Shown: positions 17,147-25,670, counted from the stretch's first letter. The stretch is 64,000 nt of DNA from Lacinutrix sp. WUR7 (GCF_016864015.1 NZ_CP045067.1:283001-347000), one strand, 5' to 3'. Notes: generated from the letters alone by a model not told the origin. Translations and numbers: made by a program.

Positions 17147-17557
17147 CTATATTCCAGAATAGCTTACAAAGTTTCTAGGGGTTTCATAAAGAGTAACCTC
17201 TAGTACTAAATGGGATGGTAATTGTTTTTTTATTTTATTGTAGATTACTACTACAATATTTTCTGCAGTAGGGTTTAAGTCTTTAAATTCTGGCACTTCA
17301 ACATTTAAATTTTTGTGGTCAAAAGCATCTTCAACTTCTGTCCTAATTATCTCTTTTAAAACCTTAATATCTATTACATAACCAGTTTCCGGATCAATTT
17401 CGCCAGTAACACTTGCTATTAGTTCATAATTATGACCATGAAAATTTGGATTGCTACATTTATCAAACACTTCCGCATTTTTTTTGTCGCTCCAATCTTT
17501 TCTATACAATCTGTGTGCTGCATTAAAATGTGCTTTTCTACTAACCGTTACTTTCAT
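17147..17557 (-). CDS. queD: 6-carboxytetrahydropterin synthase / PTPS family
   Basis: A 136-residue enzyme of the 6-pyruvoyl-tetrahydropterin synthase fold. Zinc-binding His residues are in FNAAHRLY and FHGHNYEL, with the catalytic Cys in DKCSNPNFHGHN and DHKNLN and a terminal YETPRN pocket motif. In bacteria this family makes 6-carboxytetrahydropterin for queuosine, or 6-pyruvoyl-tetrahydropterin; the sequence alone does not fully separate them. Its start overlaps the idi stop by 4 nt (ATGA), indicating coupled translation. GTP cyclohydrolase I, which supplies the substrate, is encoded at 57635. Confidence 0.92.
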   Translation of the reverse strand: MKVTVSRKAHFNAAHRLYRKDWSDKKNAEVFDKCSNPNFHGHNYELIASVTGEIDPETGYVIDIKVLKEIIRTEVEDAFDHKNLNVEVPEFKDLNPTAENIVVVIYNKIKKQLPSHLVLEVTLYETPRNFVSYSGI

Positions 17558-18081
17558 TTCTGTGCAATGTTTATATGTTGGTAGAATTTATCGAATATAA
17601 TTTTAAACCAAGCGGTATATAATCCTGGTTGATTTGCAATATCCTCTTTAACCATTTCTAAGGGCATCCATTTCCATGCTGCCACTTCGTCAGCGTTAAC
17701 ACTTGGTTCTTGGTTGTATTTACCTATTAATATATGATCATATTCATGTTCGGTTAAACCATTATCAAAAGGCGCTTTATAAATAAAAGAAATAGACTCT
17801 TCAAGTTCTGTTACAAAACCCATTTCTTCTTGCAGTCTTCTTTTACCTGCTTCTATATTCGTTTCACCATCGCGTTGATGACTACAACAGGTGTTGGTCC
17901 AAAGTGCTGGAGAATGGTATTTTCCTAAAGCGCGTTGTTGTAACATGAGTTCATTTGCATCATTAAATACAAATACAGAAAAGGCACGATGCAATACTGC
18001 TTTTTCATGCGCTTCTAACTTTGGCATTAAGCCAATTTGTTCGTTATTTTCGTTTACAAGAATTACTTGTTCTTCTATCAT
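17554..18081 (-). CDS. idi: Isopentenyl-diphosphate delta-isomerase, type I
   Basis: A 175-residue Nudix-fold enzyme interconverting IPP and DMAPP for isoprenoids such as menaquinone and carotenoids. Diagnostic motifs: HRAFSVFVFN, LLQQRALGKYHSP-type substrate loop, WTNTCCSH with the catalytic Cys, and RRLQEEMGF in the Nudix box. It is the first gene of the idi-queD-manA unit. A TACTTTTG box ends only 5 nt before the ATG, suggesting a leaderless message. Confidence 0.96.
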   Translation of the reverse strand: MIEEQVILVNENNEQIGLMPKLEAHEKAVLHRAFSVFVFNDANELMLQQRALGKYHSPALWTNTCCSHQRDGETNIEAGKRRLQEEMGFVTELEESISFIYKAPFDNGLTEHEYDHILIGKYNQEPSVNADEVAAWKWMPLEMVKEDIANQPGLYTAWFKIIFDKFYQHINIAQK

Positions 18082-18085
18082 ATTA

Positions 18086-18093
18086 CAAAAGTA
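18086..18093 (-). promoter_or_regulatory. -7 element of idi; leaderless transcript possible
   Basis: Minus-strand TACTTTTG matches TAnnTTTG with its last G at 18086 and the idi ATG at 18081, placing the expected transcription start on or next to the start codon. No -33 TTG is found at the usual distance. Confidence 0.45.
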
Positions 18094-18141
18094 CGAGTAA
18101 AATTTAGAATGTTCTAATTTGATGAATTAATTGGGAAGCTT

Positions 18142-18417
18142 TTAAATAATTTCGGCACTTAAACCAGCATCTAACAACATAGTACAACGTGGCTCTAGCT
18201 CGTCATAAACCCCAGTTTTCACGGTGCATTGCCCTTTATAATGTACAAGAATAGAGCATTGTTCTGCTTGTTCTGGAGTATGATCACAAGCGTAAATAAG
18301 CGTATCTATTACATGATCGAAAGTATTAACATCGTCGTTATACAACACTATTTCATTAAGATTTAGCGCTTTAGTTTCTACCTGAACTTCTTCTTGTATT
18401 TTTTCTTTAGTGCTCAT
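18142..18417 (-). CDS. clpS: ATP-dependent Clp protease adaptor ClpS
   Basis: A 91-residue N-recognin adaptor that delivers N-degron substrates to ClpA/ClpP. The core begins with IVLYNDDVNTFDHVID (Asn/Asp of the N-end-rule pocket) and continues to ACDHTPEQAEQC and HYKGQCTVKTG (His contact). An N-terminal extension of about 20 residues is charged and flexible, as usual. It lies 21 bp downstream of prmA, the customary flavobacterial order, and is probably co-transcribed. Confidence 0.95.
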   Translation of the reverse strand: MSTKEKIQEEVQVETKALNLNEIVLYNDDVNTFDHVIDTLIYACDHTPEQAEQCSILVHYKGQCTVKTGVYDELEPRCTMLLDAGLSAEII

Positions 18418-18438
18418 TTTTAAGGCAATTTGGTGCTA

Positions 18439-19275
18439 CTAATTTAAGAATTTTAACGAAACCCATTTATTTTTTTCCAGTTTTTCGTCTAACTTTAACA
18501 TATGTTTATTGCATGCTGCTTCAATTACTGGAATGTCATTATTATAAAAACCACTTAAAAATAACATGCCATTTTTGTTTAAAGCGGCAGCATAGGTTTC
18601 GATATCGTTCAACAAAATATTTCTATTTATATTGGCTATTATAACATCGTAGCTTTTTCCTTCTAGCAGACTTGCATCTCCTTCAAAAACGGAAATCTTA
18701 TTACAATTATTGCGTTCTACGTTTTCTACGCTATTTAAATAACACCAATTATCGATATCTATGGCATCTAATTGTGTTGCTCCTTTTTTCTCGGACAGAA
18801 TTGCTAAAACTCCTGTACCGCAACCCATATCTAGAACGGTTTTACCATTAAAATCGTTTTGCAATATGTGTTGTAACATCATGTGTGTGGTTTCATGATG
18901 TCCGGTACCAAAACTCATTTTTGGTTCGATGATAATATCGAATTGGGTGTCCGGTTTTTCATGAAAAGGTGCACGAACAGAACATAGTTTATCTACAACA
19001 ATTGGGTTAAAATTCTTTTCCCATTCTTCATTCCAGTTGGTTTGTTCTATCTCATCAAAGGTATAGCTAATCGTAAATTCTTCTGAGTTTAAGATTTGAA
19101 TATCTTCTAAAATAGCTTCCTGCCATTCTTCTTTTTGAATGTATGCGGTTACGCCTTCTTCGGTTTCTACAAAACTTTCAAATCCTGCGTAACCTAATTC
19201 TGCGATTAGAATTTCGGTTCCTGGTTGTATTGGTTCTACTTTAAAGTAATAACCTAGGTAAATAGTATTAGACAT
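18439..19275 (-). CDS. prmA: Ribosomal protein L11 methyltransferase
   Basis: A 278-residue SAM-dependent methyltransferase that trimethylates ribosomal protein L11. Motifs: MSFGTGHHETTHMML (substrate/N-terminal hinge), VLDMGCGTGVLAILSEKKGA (SAM motif I), DAIDIDNWC (motif II acidic) and DVIIANINRNILL (NPPF-like motif IV variant). The acidic N-terminal 100 residues are the L11-binding domain. It is followed closely by clpS. Confidence 0.96.
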   Translation of the reverse strand: MSNTIYLGYYFKVEPIQPGTEILIAELGYAGFESFVETEEGVTAYIQKEEWQEAILEDIQILNSEEFTISYTFDEIEQTNWNEEWEKNFNPIVVDKLCSVRAPFHEKPDTQFDIIIEPKMSFGTGHHETTHMMLQHILQNDFNGKTVLDMGCGTGVLAILSEKKGATQLDAIDIDNWCYLNSVENVERNNCNKISVFEGDASLLEGKSYDVIIANINRNILLNDIETYAAALNKNGMLFLSGFYNNDIPVIEAACNKHMLKLDEKLEKNKWVSLKFLN

Positions 19276-19306
19276 AAATATGTATGTTTTGTCTTTGTTA
19301 GTATGC

Positions 19307-19424
19307 CTTGCGTTAGCGATTGTAATGGTATCCTTTTTTTGCTGCTATATATGGCAAAAAAAGATATAATGGAAAGCGCGACCAACTGTAGCTTTTGCGA
19401 AAGTTGGTAACGCCCAAATTATTT
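19307..19424. repeat. Dispersed repeat, 'GCGTTAGCGAT...GTAACGCCCAAATTAT' type
   Basis: The 185-bp prmA-tpiA spacer contains TTGCGTTAGCGATTGTAATG, GGTATCC, GATATAATGGAAAGCGCGACC, a small hairpin (ACCAACT...AGTTGGT) and GGTAACGCCCAAATTAT. The same ends recur at 63013-63184 and, inverted and decayed, at 33455-33605. Confidence 0.7.
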
Positions 19425-19459
19425 AGATTCTCGTTTTCACGAGGTGGTGTATTTTTTAA

Positions 19460-20209
19460 TTAAAACGCGTTTACGATAGCGTAAAAATCTTCTGCATTAA
19501 GTGCTGCTCCACCAATTAATCCGCCATCTACATCTGGTTTAGAGAAGATTTCTTTAGCGTTAGCTGGTTTTACACTTCCACCGTAAAGAATAGAAACGGA
19601 ATTTGCAGTTTCTGTACCGTATTTAGTATCTAGAGTTTTACGAATAAATGCGTGCATGTCTTGTGCTTGCTCCGGACTTGCTGTTTCACCAGTACCAATT
19701 GCCCAAACAGGCTCATAAGCCAATACGATATTTTTAAAGGCGGAAGCATCTAAATGAAATAATGCATTTTGGATTTGTGATGCGACTACATTTTCGTGAT
19801 TATTTGCTTTTCTATCTGCTAATTCCTCACCAAAACAAAAGATTACACGAAGGTCATGCGCTAATGCTGTATCTACTTTTTTTGCTAGTAACTCGTCTGT
19901 TTCGTTAAAGTATGCACGACGTTCTGAGTGTCCTAAAATTACGGTTTGCACGCCAACACTTGCTAACATTGCAGCACTAACTTCTCCTGTGTATGCGCCA
20001 TTTTCGGCAAAGTGCATGTTTTGTGCTATCACCTCAATATGACTTTGTCTTAAGGCTTCAAATGCATGCCAAAGATTAGTATATGTTGGTGCAATCATTA
20101 CTTCTGCAGTAGATGTTTGCGTTTGTTTTTTTAAGCTTGTAATTAAGGTTTCCGTTTGTGAAAGATCATTATTCATCTTCCAGTTTCCTGCTACTATATT
20201 ATTTCTCAT
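19460..20209 (-). CDS. tpiA: Triosephosphate isomerase
   Basis: A 249-residue TIM-barrel enzyme interconverting dihydroxyacetone phosphate and glyceraldehyde-3-phosphate. Catalytic residues are visible: Lys in GNWKMN (residue 11), His in LGHSERR, Glu in AYEPVWAIGTG, and the phosphate loop ILYGGSVKPANA plus GGLIGGAAL. Length is standard. The thioredoxin-like gene lies 31 bp upstream, but a TACTTTTG box at 20239-20232 may give tpiA its own promoter. Confidence 0.98.
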   Translation of the reverse strand: MRNNIVAGNWKMNNDLSQTETLITSLKKQTQTSTAEVMIAPTYTNLWHAFEALRQSHIEVIAQNMHFAENGAYTGEVSAAMLASVGVQTVILGHSERRAYFNETDELLAKKVDTALAHDLRVIFCFGEELADRKANNHENVVASQIQNALFHLDASAFKNIVLAYEPVWAIGTGETASPEQAQDMHAFIRKTLDTKYGTETANSVSILYGGSVKPANAKEIFSKPDVDGGLIGGAALNAEDFYAIVNAF

Positions 20210-20231
20210 GTTTTGTAGTTTACTTTAACTA

Positions 20232-20239
20232 CAAAAGTA
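20232..20239 (-). promoter_or_regulatory. Putative -7 element of tpiA
   Basis: Minus-strand TACTTTTG matches TAnnTTTG, predicting a 5' leader of about 18 nt. It lies immediately after the stop codon of the upstream gene. No -33 box is seen. Confidence 0.45.
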
Positions 20240-20240
20240 A

Positions 20241-20732
20241 CTAATTTAATGCTTTTAACAGCTTAGAATCGTCTGCTTTTATGGCTTTGTATAGTTTTAT
20301 GTTTCCTTGTGGATCGATAATTAGATACCGAGGAATCCAATCTAGGTCTATAGATTTACTAAAAACGCTTTTCATTCCTTTTGGCATAAAGTAATGCTCA
20401 CCTTTCACTGGATACTTATTAATTCCTGTTTTCCAGCTTATGAGCGATCTATCTGCAGATAGGAATAAAAATACCACATCATTATTAGTTTCTTGTAATG
20501 CTTTCACTTTTGGCATTCCTTTTATACAGTCGATACACCAGGATGCCCAAACATCAATTAATATGGTTTTTCCTTCATGTTTTTCTAAAATATTTTTGAA
20601 GGAAATTTTTTCATTTCCCAAAGAGATAAAGGTATCGTTTAATGCTTCTTGGGTAAATTGTGTTGGTGTTTCTTGTGGTTTACAACTGATAAATAAGACG
20701 CTGACAAGGAATATGAATAGGTGTTTTTTCAT
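20241..20732 (-). CDS. Thioredoxin-like (TlpA/ResA-type) lipoprotein
   Basis: A 163-residue lipoprotein with signal MKKHLFIFLVSVLFISC (lipidated Cys17). The thioredoxin fold contains DVWASWCIDCIKGMP, with active-site CxxC as WCIDC, and a cis-Pro region IPRYLIIDPQGNI. It is expected to be a periplasmic disulfide reductase or an extracytoplasmic peroxiredoxin-like protein. Neighbours (permease upstream, tpiA downstream) do not identify its client. Confidence 0.92.
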   Translation of the reverse strand: MKKHLFIFLVSVLFISCKPQETPTQFTQEALNDTFISLGNEKISFKNILEKHEGKTILIDVWASWCIDCIKGMPKVKALQETNNDVVFLFLSADRSLISWKTGINKYPVKGEHYFMPKGMKSVFSKSIDLDWIPRYLIIDPQGNIKLYKAIKADDSKLLKALN

Positions 20733-20782
20733 GTTTTGATTTAATATCTTTTAAAAAGATTCCCAATTTCTTGGGAATGAAT

Positions 20783-21862
20783 TTATTCTAAATTCACTTT
20801 TGGATCTAACCAGGTGTAGATTATGTCGACAAAAATATTAATAATTACAAAAAGTGTTGCAATAATTAATACCGACCCCATGATTACTGGTAAGTCTAAG
20901 GTGTTTAATGCGTTTACGATTTCTTTTCCTAAACCATTCCAACCGAATATATATTCTACAAAAACGGCTCCAGCAAGCATGGATGCAAACCAACCTGAAA
21001 TTGCAGTTACTACGGGATTTAATGCGTTTTTAATTGCATGGTTTTTAATAATTTGAAACTCACTCAAACCTTTTGCTCTTGCGGTACGAATGTAATCTTG
21101 GTTAAAGACTTCTAATAGGGAATTTCGCATGAGTTGAATAATTACTGCTAGCGGACGAATACCTAAAACAATGGCTGGAAGGATTAAGTTTTTTAATTTC
21201 AGATTGAAATTCTCACCATAATCATCCAATTCATAAAGGCTTCCTGTCATTTCTAAATTCGTGTATTTGTGTAATACATAACCAAATAGCCAAGCGAATA
21301 ATATGGCAGAAAAGAAGGAAGGTACAGACATACCAACCGTACTAAATATTTGAATAGTTTTATCTAGAAAAGTATCTTTCTTTAACGCGGAAACGATTCC
21401 TAAAAACACACCAAGTAGCATAGCAATTACTATGGCTGTCACTGCTAACACAAAGGTGTTTGGTAAGGTTTCGACAAGCACCTGACTTACTTTTTTACCT
21501 TGTTTGGTAAAGGATTCTCTTAGATATGGAAATTTTAAAACGGTTGTAGTGTTCCCTATTGAAAACAGTTTGGTAGCTGTGTATTTGTTTTCTCGTAAAT
21601 AGGTGTAATTATCTTCGTTTTTAGAGTGAAATGAAATTGGCGACAAATCATTTAAATAGTACAAATATTGTGTACTAATAGGTTTATCGAAACCATACTT
21701 CGCTTTTACTAACGCTAATTGCTCGCTGTCTTCGTTTTGTCCGAGCATCATTTGTGCAGGATCTCCAGGAAGGATATTAAATAAAAAGAATATCACAGTT
21801 ACTACACCAAATAAGGTGAGTATTGCATAACCTGTTTTATTTAAGAAATAATTAATCAACAA
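20783..21862 (-). CDS. ABC transporter permease, DppB/OppB family
   Basis: A 359-residue inner-membrane permease for peptide/nickel-type ABC importers. TM1 (ILTLFGVVTVIFFLFNILPGDP) is followed by a periplasmic insertion of about 80 residues, then five TM segments and the EAA-type loop NQDYIRTARAKGLSEFQIIKNHAIKN, ending FVDIIYTWLDPKV. The partner permease, ATPases and binding protein are not in this window. No ATG exists before the family N-terminus, so initiation is at TTG 21862 (or the next TTG). The start overlaps the end of a frameshifted coding segment by 11 nt. Confidence 0.9.
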   Translation of the reverse strand: MLINYFLNKTGYAILTLFGVVTVIFFLFNILPGDPAQMMLGQNEDSEQLALVKAKYGFDKPISTQYLYYLNDLSPISFHSKNEDNYTYLRENKYTATKLFSIGNTTTVLKFPYLRESFTKQGKKVSQVLVETLPNTFVLAVTAIVIAMLLGVFLGIVSALKKDTFLDKTIQIFSTVGMSVPSFFSAILFAWLFGYVLHKYTNLEMTGSLYELDDYGENFNLKLKNLILPAIVLGIRPLAVIIQLMRNSLLEVFNQDYIRTARAKGLSEFQIIKNHAIKNALNPVVTAISGWFASMLAGAVFVEYIFGWNGLGKEIVNALNTLDLPVIMGSVLIIATLFVIINIFVDIIYTWLDPKVNLE

Positions 21863-22106
21863 TCACTTGGTTTATTGTTTTTAGAGTCACTCTTACTATA
21901 CTTGTAACCGGTTTTTCTTGTGATGCATTGAAATCTTCAAGCAACTTACCTTCTTTTATAATATCAACTTTTTCAATAGTATTTTCATTCAAGGCATTAA
22001 TAACTTCTTTTGTTGAAGCTACACCATTTAAAAAATAGGCAATGGTTTCAGATTTTACAATAGTCTCCGCCCTGGTTTTCTCTCTACAACTGGCAACTCT
22101 AAATCG
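21852..22106 (-). pseudogene. Out-of-frame coding segment continuing the DoxX gene
   Basis: An ORF of 84 codons with no ATG overlaps the last 50 nt of the DoxX gene in the -1 frame and ends at TAA inside the permease start (overlap 11 nt). Its product (ETIAYFLNGVASTKEVINAL, then NTIEKVDIIKEGKLLEDF and SIVRVTLKTIN) looks like real protein. It resembles the short plug-type module seen in many Bacteroidota surface proteins. Either the DoxX protein carries this tail and the sequence has a frameshift (error, mutation or programmed), or it is a decayed separate gene. Confidence 0.6.
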
Positions 22107-23185
22107 TCAATATCATTCCAGTGTACTTTTTGCGTAACCGTTCCTTTTTTAAGTTTTACAATTCCTGGATTAGCACGAACGATAGTTTTAATTGCTTTTT
22201 CATCACATAAATACCAATCAAAATTTAGGTTATACGTTGCATTGGTTTTTTGTTTTACGTCTGCTCCAGATGCTGTTAAACCAATAACGGTATATCCATT
22301 TTTAATAGCTTTATCGGTTGCTGCTTTTATGGCATGCATGCCTTCCGTTTCAGCTGTTTCTAAACTATAAGAAACGATCATGATTACGTTTTCTTCGTTT
22401 AAAAATTGTTCTGTTAAATCTTCGTCATCACTTTCAATAGAAAAATCTTTAATTGGAGGATCATAACCTTCATCAATAATATTGGTTTCTACACCTACAT
22501 ATTCGCCATCTACTGTTGGATAACTTCCGTTGGTAGTTATAATTTTTTCTTCGCCATTTACATTAAATTTCCAAGCGTACTCTACAACTGCTTTAGCTGC
22601 ATCTTCAGGAGTTTCCATTCCTTCTTCAATATTTGCTCCAACATTATATGCTCTAAAATCCCAAGTTGGTAAGTGCATTAGCACATGATAACCAAACCAA
22701 AGACTTCCTAAAAAGCCTAAAAGCGCTAATATGGTTGTCGGAAATTTACCTAACAATGGTTTTATATGTCGTAAACCAATGAGCAATACGATAATTAAAG
22801 CGAGTAATATCAAGTCTTTTATAAAACTCTCTATGGGTTTCATTGGTAAGAAATCACCAAAACAACCGCAGTCTTTTACTTTATCAAAATACCAAGCGTA
22901 AAAAGTTAAGAATGTAAAAAATACAATCATAGCAAAAAGACTCCAAACGGTAAACTTAGGTTTGTAACCTATTAATAAAAACACGCCTAGCACCACTTCA
23001 AGAACTACAACAAACACAGAAAAACCTAATGCGTAAGGCATTAAAGAAGGAAGATTTAAAACGTCTTCACTAAAGTATTCTTGCAGTTTATAGGAGAAAC
23101 CTAATGGGTCATTCAGTTTTATTAATCCTGAAAATATAAATAATCCTCCAACTAGGATTCTGCAAAGGTGTGTGATGTATTTCAT
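22055..23185 (-). CDS. DoxX family membrane protein with C-terminal soluble domain
   Basis: A 376-residue protein of the Bacteroidota DoxX type. Four TM segments lie in the first 150 residues, starting MKYITHLCRILVGGLFIFSG and including VKDCGCFGDFLP, a Cys-pair motif also seen in methylamine utilisation MauE-like proteins. A fifth hydrophobic segment is followed by an extracytoplasmic beta domain with a thioredoxin-like pattern. It may act in envelope redox or quinone-linked processes; this is inferred. ATG 23185 is chosen over the upstream TTG. The C-terminus probably continues out of frame (see 21852-22106). DUF1599 lies upstream. Confidence 0.85.
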   Translation of the reverse strand: MKYITHLCRILVGGLFIFSGLIKLNDPLGFSYKLQEYFSEDVLNLPSLMPYALGFSVFVVVLEVVLGVFLLIGYKPKFTVWSLFAMIVFFTFLTFYAWYFDKVKDCGCFGDFLPMKPIESFIKDLILLALIIVLLIGLRHIKPLLGKFPTTILALLGFLGSLWFGYHVLMHLPTWDFRAYNVGANIEEGMETPEDAAKAVVEYAWKFNVNGEEKIITTNGSYPTVDGEYVGVETNIIDEGYDPPIKDFSIESDDEDLTEQFLNEENVIMIVSYSLETAETEGMHAIKAATDKAIKNGYTVIGLTASGADVKQKTNATYNLNFDWYLCDEKAIKTIVRANPGIVKLKKGTVTQKVHWNDIDDLELPVVERKPGRRLL

Positions 23186-23228
23186 AAATTTATTATTGAA
23201 AATTTCTAAATTCCTTGTCAAGAAAAGA

Positions 23229-23253
23229 CCTTTCGACTGCGCTCAAGGTGACA
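23229..23253. repeat. Single copy of 'CTTTCGACTGCGCTCAAGGTGACA' dispersed repeat
   Basis: This short repeat, related to the CCTTCGACTGCGCTCAGGAT block in the tRNA-Thr array (15657) and to the TGTCACTTCGAG family, lies between the DoxX and DUF1599 genes. Confidence 0.6.
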
Positions 23254-23267
23254 TTTAGTTACTAGTT

Positions 23268-23804
23268 TTACCCCTTCAAATGAATCATTGCAAAAATGGC
23301 ATAGTTAATCATGTCTTGATAATTAGCATCAATACCTTCACTAACAATGGTTTTCCCTGCGTTGTCTTCAATTTGTTTTACACGAAGTAACTTTTGTAAG
23401 ATTAAATCGGTTAGACTGCTCACTCGCATATCTCGCCAAGCTTCACCATAATCATGGTTTTTATCTTCCATAAGCTGTTTGGTAATGGCTACTTTTTCGT
23501 CATAAAGCGCTGTAGCTTCTTCGGTAGTTAAATCTGGTTGCTCTACAACCCCTTTTTCTAACTGAATTAACGCCATGATGCTATAATTAATGATACCAAT
23601 AAACTCACTAACTTCTCCTTCATCTACTTTTCTAACGTCATTTTGTTGCAAACTTCTAATGCGCTGTGCTTTAATAAAAATCTGGTCGGTTAGCGATGGT
23701 AAACGTAGTATTCGCCAAGCGCTTCCGTAATCTGACATTTTATTAATAAATAAGCTTCTGCACGTATTTATTACAGCGTCATATTGTTTTGAAGTATCTT
23801 GCAT
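23268..23804 (-). CDS. DUF1599 domain protein
   Basis: A 178-residue protein made of two similar halves: SDYGSAWRILRLPSLTDQIF near residues 29-48 and HDYGEAWRDMRVSSLTDLIL near 119-138, each followed by a QxIR/VKQIE-like helix and an INYSIMALI / INYAIFAMI helix. This duplicated pattern is the DUF1599 family, conserved in Bacteroidota just upstream of the DoxX gene. The fold resembles all-alpha MazG/NTP-pyrophosphatase-like helices, but catalytic activity is not established. It is probably first in the minus-strand operon running to clpS. Confidence 0.92.
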   Translation of the reverse strand: MQDTSKQYDAVINTCRSLFINKMSDYGSAWRILRLPSLTDQIFIKAQRIRSLQQNDVRKVDEGEVSEFIGIINYSIMALIQLEKGVVEQPDLTTEEATALYDEKVAITKQLMEDKNHDYGEAWRDMRVSSLTDLILQKLLRVKQIEDNAGKTIVSEGIDANYQDMINYAIFAMIHLKG

Positions 23805-24091
23805 ATTTGATGAACTAATATTGTTTTTTTCTATTTCCTAAAAAATGATTAAAATCCACTAATATTTTGTTACTTTTATTATGCATAGCCATACTATGCC
23901 TTTCAAAAAGTATCTCATCTAAATAATTTTTATCTCATTTTCGGTTAAAAACAAAAAATCAAGATGAGTTCAAAATGAATTTTGCGTAAATTTCGCATAA
24001 ATAGTTCAGAGTGCAAAGTTTCGGGTTTTAAAGTTTTACTTCAACCACGAATACTTTTACGAAACTAAATAATATATAACCTAAAAAGAGA
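23805..24091. other. Divergent promoter region DUF1599 / folP
   Basis: Intergenic, about 300 bp, very AT-rich. No exact TTG-N19-TAnnTTTG promoter was found on either strand. A small inverted repeat GCATAG / CTATGC lies at about 23883-23898 and an imperfect TGCG-AT-CGCA element near 23978-23992. Nothing coding is visible. Confidence 0.4.
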
Positions 24092-24109
24092 TTCCTGCTT
24101 TCGCAGGAA
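24092..24109 (+). promoter_or_regulatory. 5' UTR hairpin just before folP
   Basis: TTCCTGC-TTTC-GCAGGAA forms a 7-bp stem with a TTTC loop. It ends 6 nt before the ATG at 24116. Equivalent hairpins precede the genes at 29943 and 60034. Confidence 0.7.
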
Positions 24110-24115
24110 ATGAAT

Positions 24116-24940
24116 ATGACAATAAATTGCAAAGGAAAACTCATCGATGTCACAACACCAAAAGTGATGGGGATTTTAAATCTTACCCCAGATTCTTTTT
24201 ATGATGGCGGAAAATATAAAAACGAAAGCGAAATTTTATCGCAAGTCTATATGATGCTTAAAAACGAAGCGACTTTTGTAGATATTGGTGCGTATAGCTC
24301 TAGACCAAATGCAACACATATTAGCGAAGCCGAAGAGTTACAACGTTTGTTACCAATTATTGAATTACTAATTAAAGAGTTTCCAGAAATCATTATTTCT
24401 ACAGATACCTTTAGAAGTGAAGTTGCAAAACAGTCTGTGCAAGCGGGAGCTGCATTAATTAATGATATTTCCGCTGGAAAGCTAGACGAAAACATGTTGC
24501 AGACTGTGGCTAATTTACAAGTTCCTTATATTATGATGCATATGAAAGGTACTCCGCAAACCATGCAAGCCCAAGCAAATTATAAAAATATCATGAAAGA
24601 ATTGCTTTTTTATTTTTCGGAAAGAATAAACGAAGCAAAAAAACTAGGTATTAAAGATATGATTGTAGATCCTGGTTTTGGATTTGCAAAAAATACAACA
24701 CATAATTTTGAAGTACTGAAACAATTAGAACTACTAAAATTATTAGAACTACCAATACTTGCAGGCGTTTCTAGAAAATCGATGATTTACAAAACACTAA
24801 ACAACACAGCAAAAGAAGCTTTAAACGGAACCACCGTTTTAAATACGGTTGCTTTACAAAAAGGAGCGAATATTTTACGTGTACATGATGTAAAAGAAGC
24901 AACAGAATCCATTAAATTAATAGCACAACTTGCCAACTAA
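24116..24940 (+). CDS. folP: Dihydropteroate synthase
   Basis: A 274-residue TIM-barrel enzyme condensing p-aminobenzoate with 6-hydroxymethyl-dihydropterin pyrophosphate in folate synthesis. Motifs: VMGILNLTPDSFYDGGKY, VDIGAYSSRPNA (loop 2, with the sulfa-pocket Pro), LINDISAG, YIMMHMKGTP, DPGFGFAKN and GVSRKSMI. Two in-frame ATGs exist (24110 and 24116). The second is preferred because the hairpin-to-ATG spacing then matches the two other hairpin-led genes. The next gene overlaps by 1 nt. Confidence 0.96.
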   Translation: MTINCKGKLIDVTTPKVMGILNLTPDSFYDGGKYKNESEILSQVYMMLKNEATFVDIGAYSSRPNATHISEAEELQRLLPIIELLIKEFPEIIISTDTFRSEVAKQSVQAGAALINDISAGKLDENMLQTVANLQVPYIMMHMKGTPQTMQAQANYKNIMKELLFYFSERINEAKKLGIKDMIVDPGFGFAKNTTHNFEVLKQLELLKLLELPILAGVSRKSMIYKTLNNTAKEALNGTTVLNTVALQKGANILRVHDVKEATESIKLIAQLAN

Positions 24941-25635
24941 TGAAACATTTATTTTACTTATTGACCTTTATTTTAATTACCTCTTGTGGTTCTGAAAAAA
25001 CGATACAATTACCAGAAATTAGCCATACAGAAATCACAGAAGTTCTAGACATTTCTCCTGCTTATATTTTCTATGACGAAACAAAACCGGACAGTTTAGA
25101 ACTCAATCGAAAAAATTTAATTAGCACCACCAATTGGTTAGTGAATGTGGATAAAAGATTAACGCTAGACCAAGTAATTCCGCAGATAACTTTTATACAG
25201 AATAAAAAGAAGAATTCTAGCCATAAAAAAGAAGGTGTGAAAAATTATTACACTTGTAATGACACAAGTATTAAAAACTTAGGTTTTTTGGAGTTTACTG
25301 ATGTTATGTATAGATCCTATACCGATGAAGAAGCATTTGAAGTTGACAATACCATTTTTGTATTAAATATTATGGTAAACAGTATGGATGAGATATTCAT
25401 CCAGTCTTTTTTGCCCGAAACCGTAAACACAAATAAAACGATTATTGACGGCATTCTTTCGGATGTAAACACACTAAAAGTTTCCAATGGGTTGGATTTA
25501 GATTCTAGTGATTTTACGGTAAACTTACATTTTAATAGAAACCTTAGTTTTCAAGAATACATTAGCATTAAATCGCTATTTCGTGTTTTTGATACAGAAG
25601 GACCAACAGTTTCTAAAAACGAATTTATTTATTAA
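24940..25635 (+). CDS. Lipoprotein of unknown function between folP and cdaA
   Basis: A 231-residue lipoprotein with signal MKHLFYLLTFILITSC (lipidated Cys16). I do not recognise the family. The mature part mixes short beta-like and charged segments (DISPAYIFYDETKPDSLELN, NLISTTNWLVNVDKRLTLDQ), without Cys pairs or known motifs; the C-terminal YISIKSLFRVFD segment looks helical. The start codon overlaps the folP stop (TAATG) and cdaA follows 35 bp later, so it is in one operon with both. Confidence 0.75.
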   Translation: MKHLFYLLTFILITSCGSEKTIQLPEISHTEITEVLDISPAYIFYDETKPDSLELNRKNLISTTNWLVNVDKRLTLDQVIPQITFIQNKKKNSSHKKEGVKNYYTCNDTSIKNLGFLEFTDVMYRSYTDEEAFEVDNTIFVLNIMVNSMDEIFIQSFLPETVNTNKTIIDGILSDVNTLKVSNGLDLDSSDFTVNLHFNRNLSFQEYISIKSLFRVFDTEGPTVSKNEFIY

Positions 25636-25670
25636 TCTTAATTTACTAAATTTACAAAAACCCCCAACCA

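Noticed and set aside
20783-21862. Complete peptide-import operon
   Set aside because: Only the DppB-like permease is here; its neighbours are unrelated housekeeping genes.
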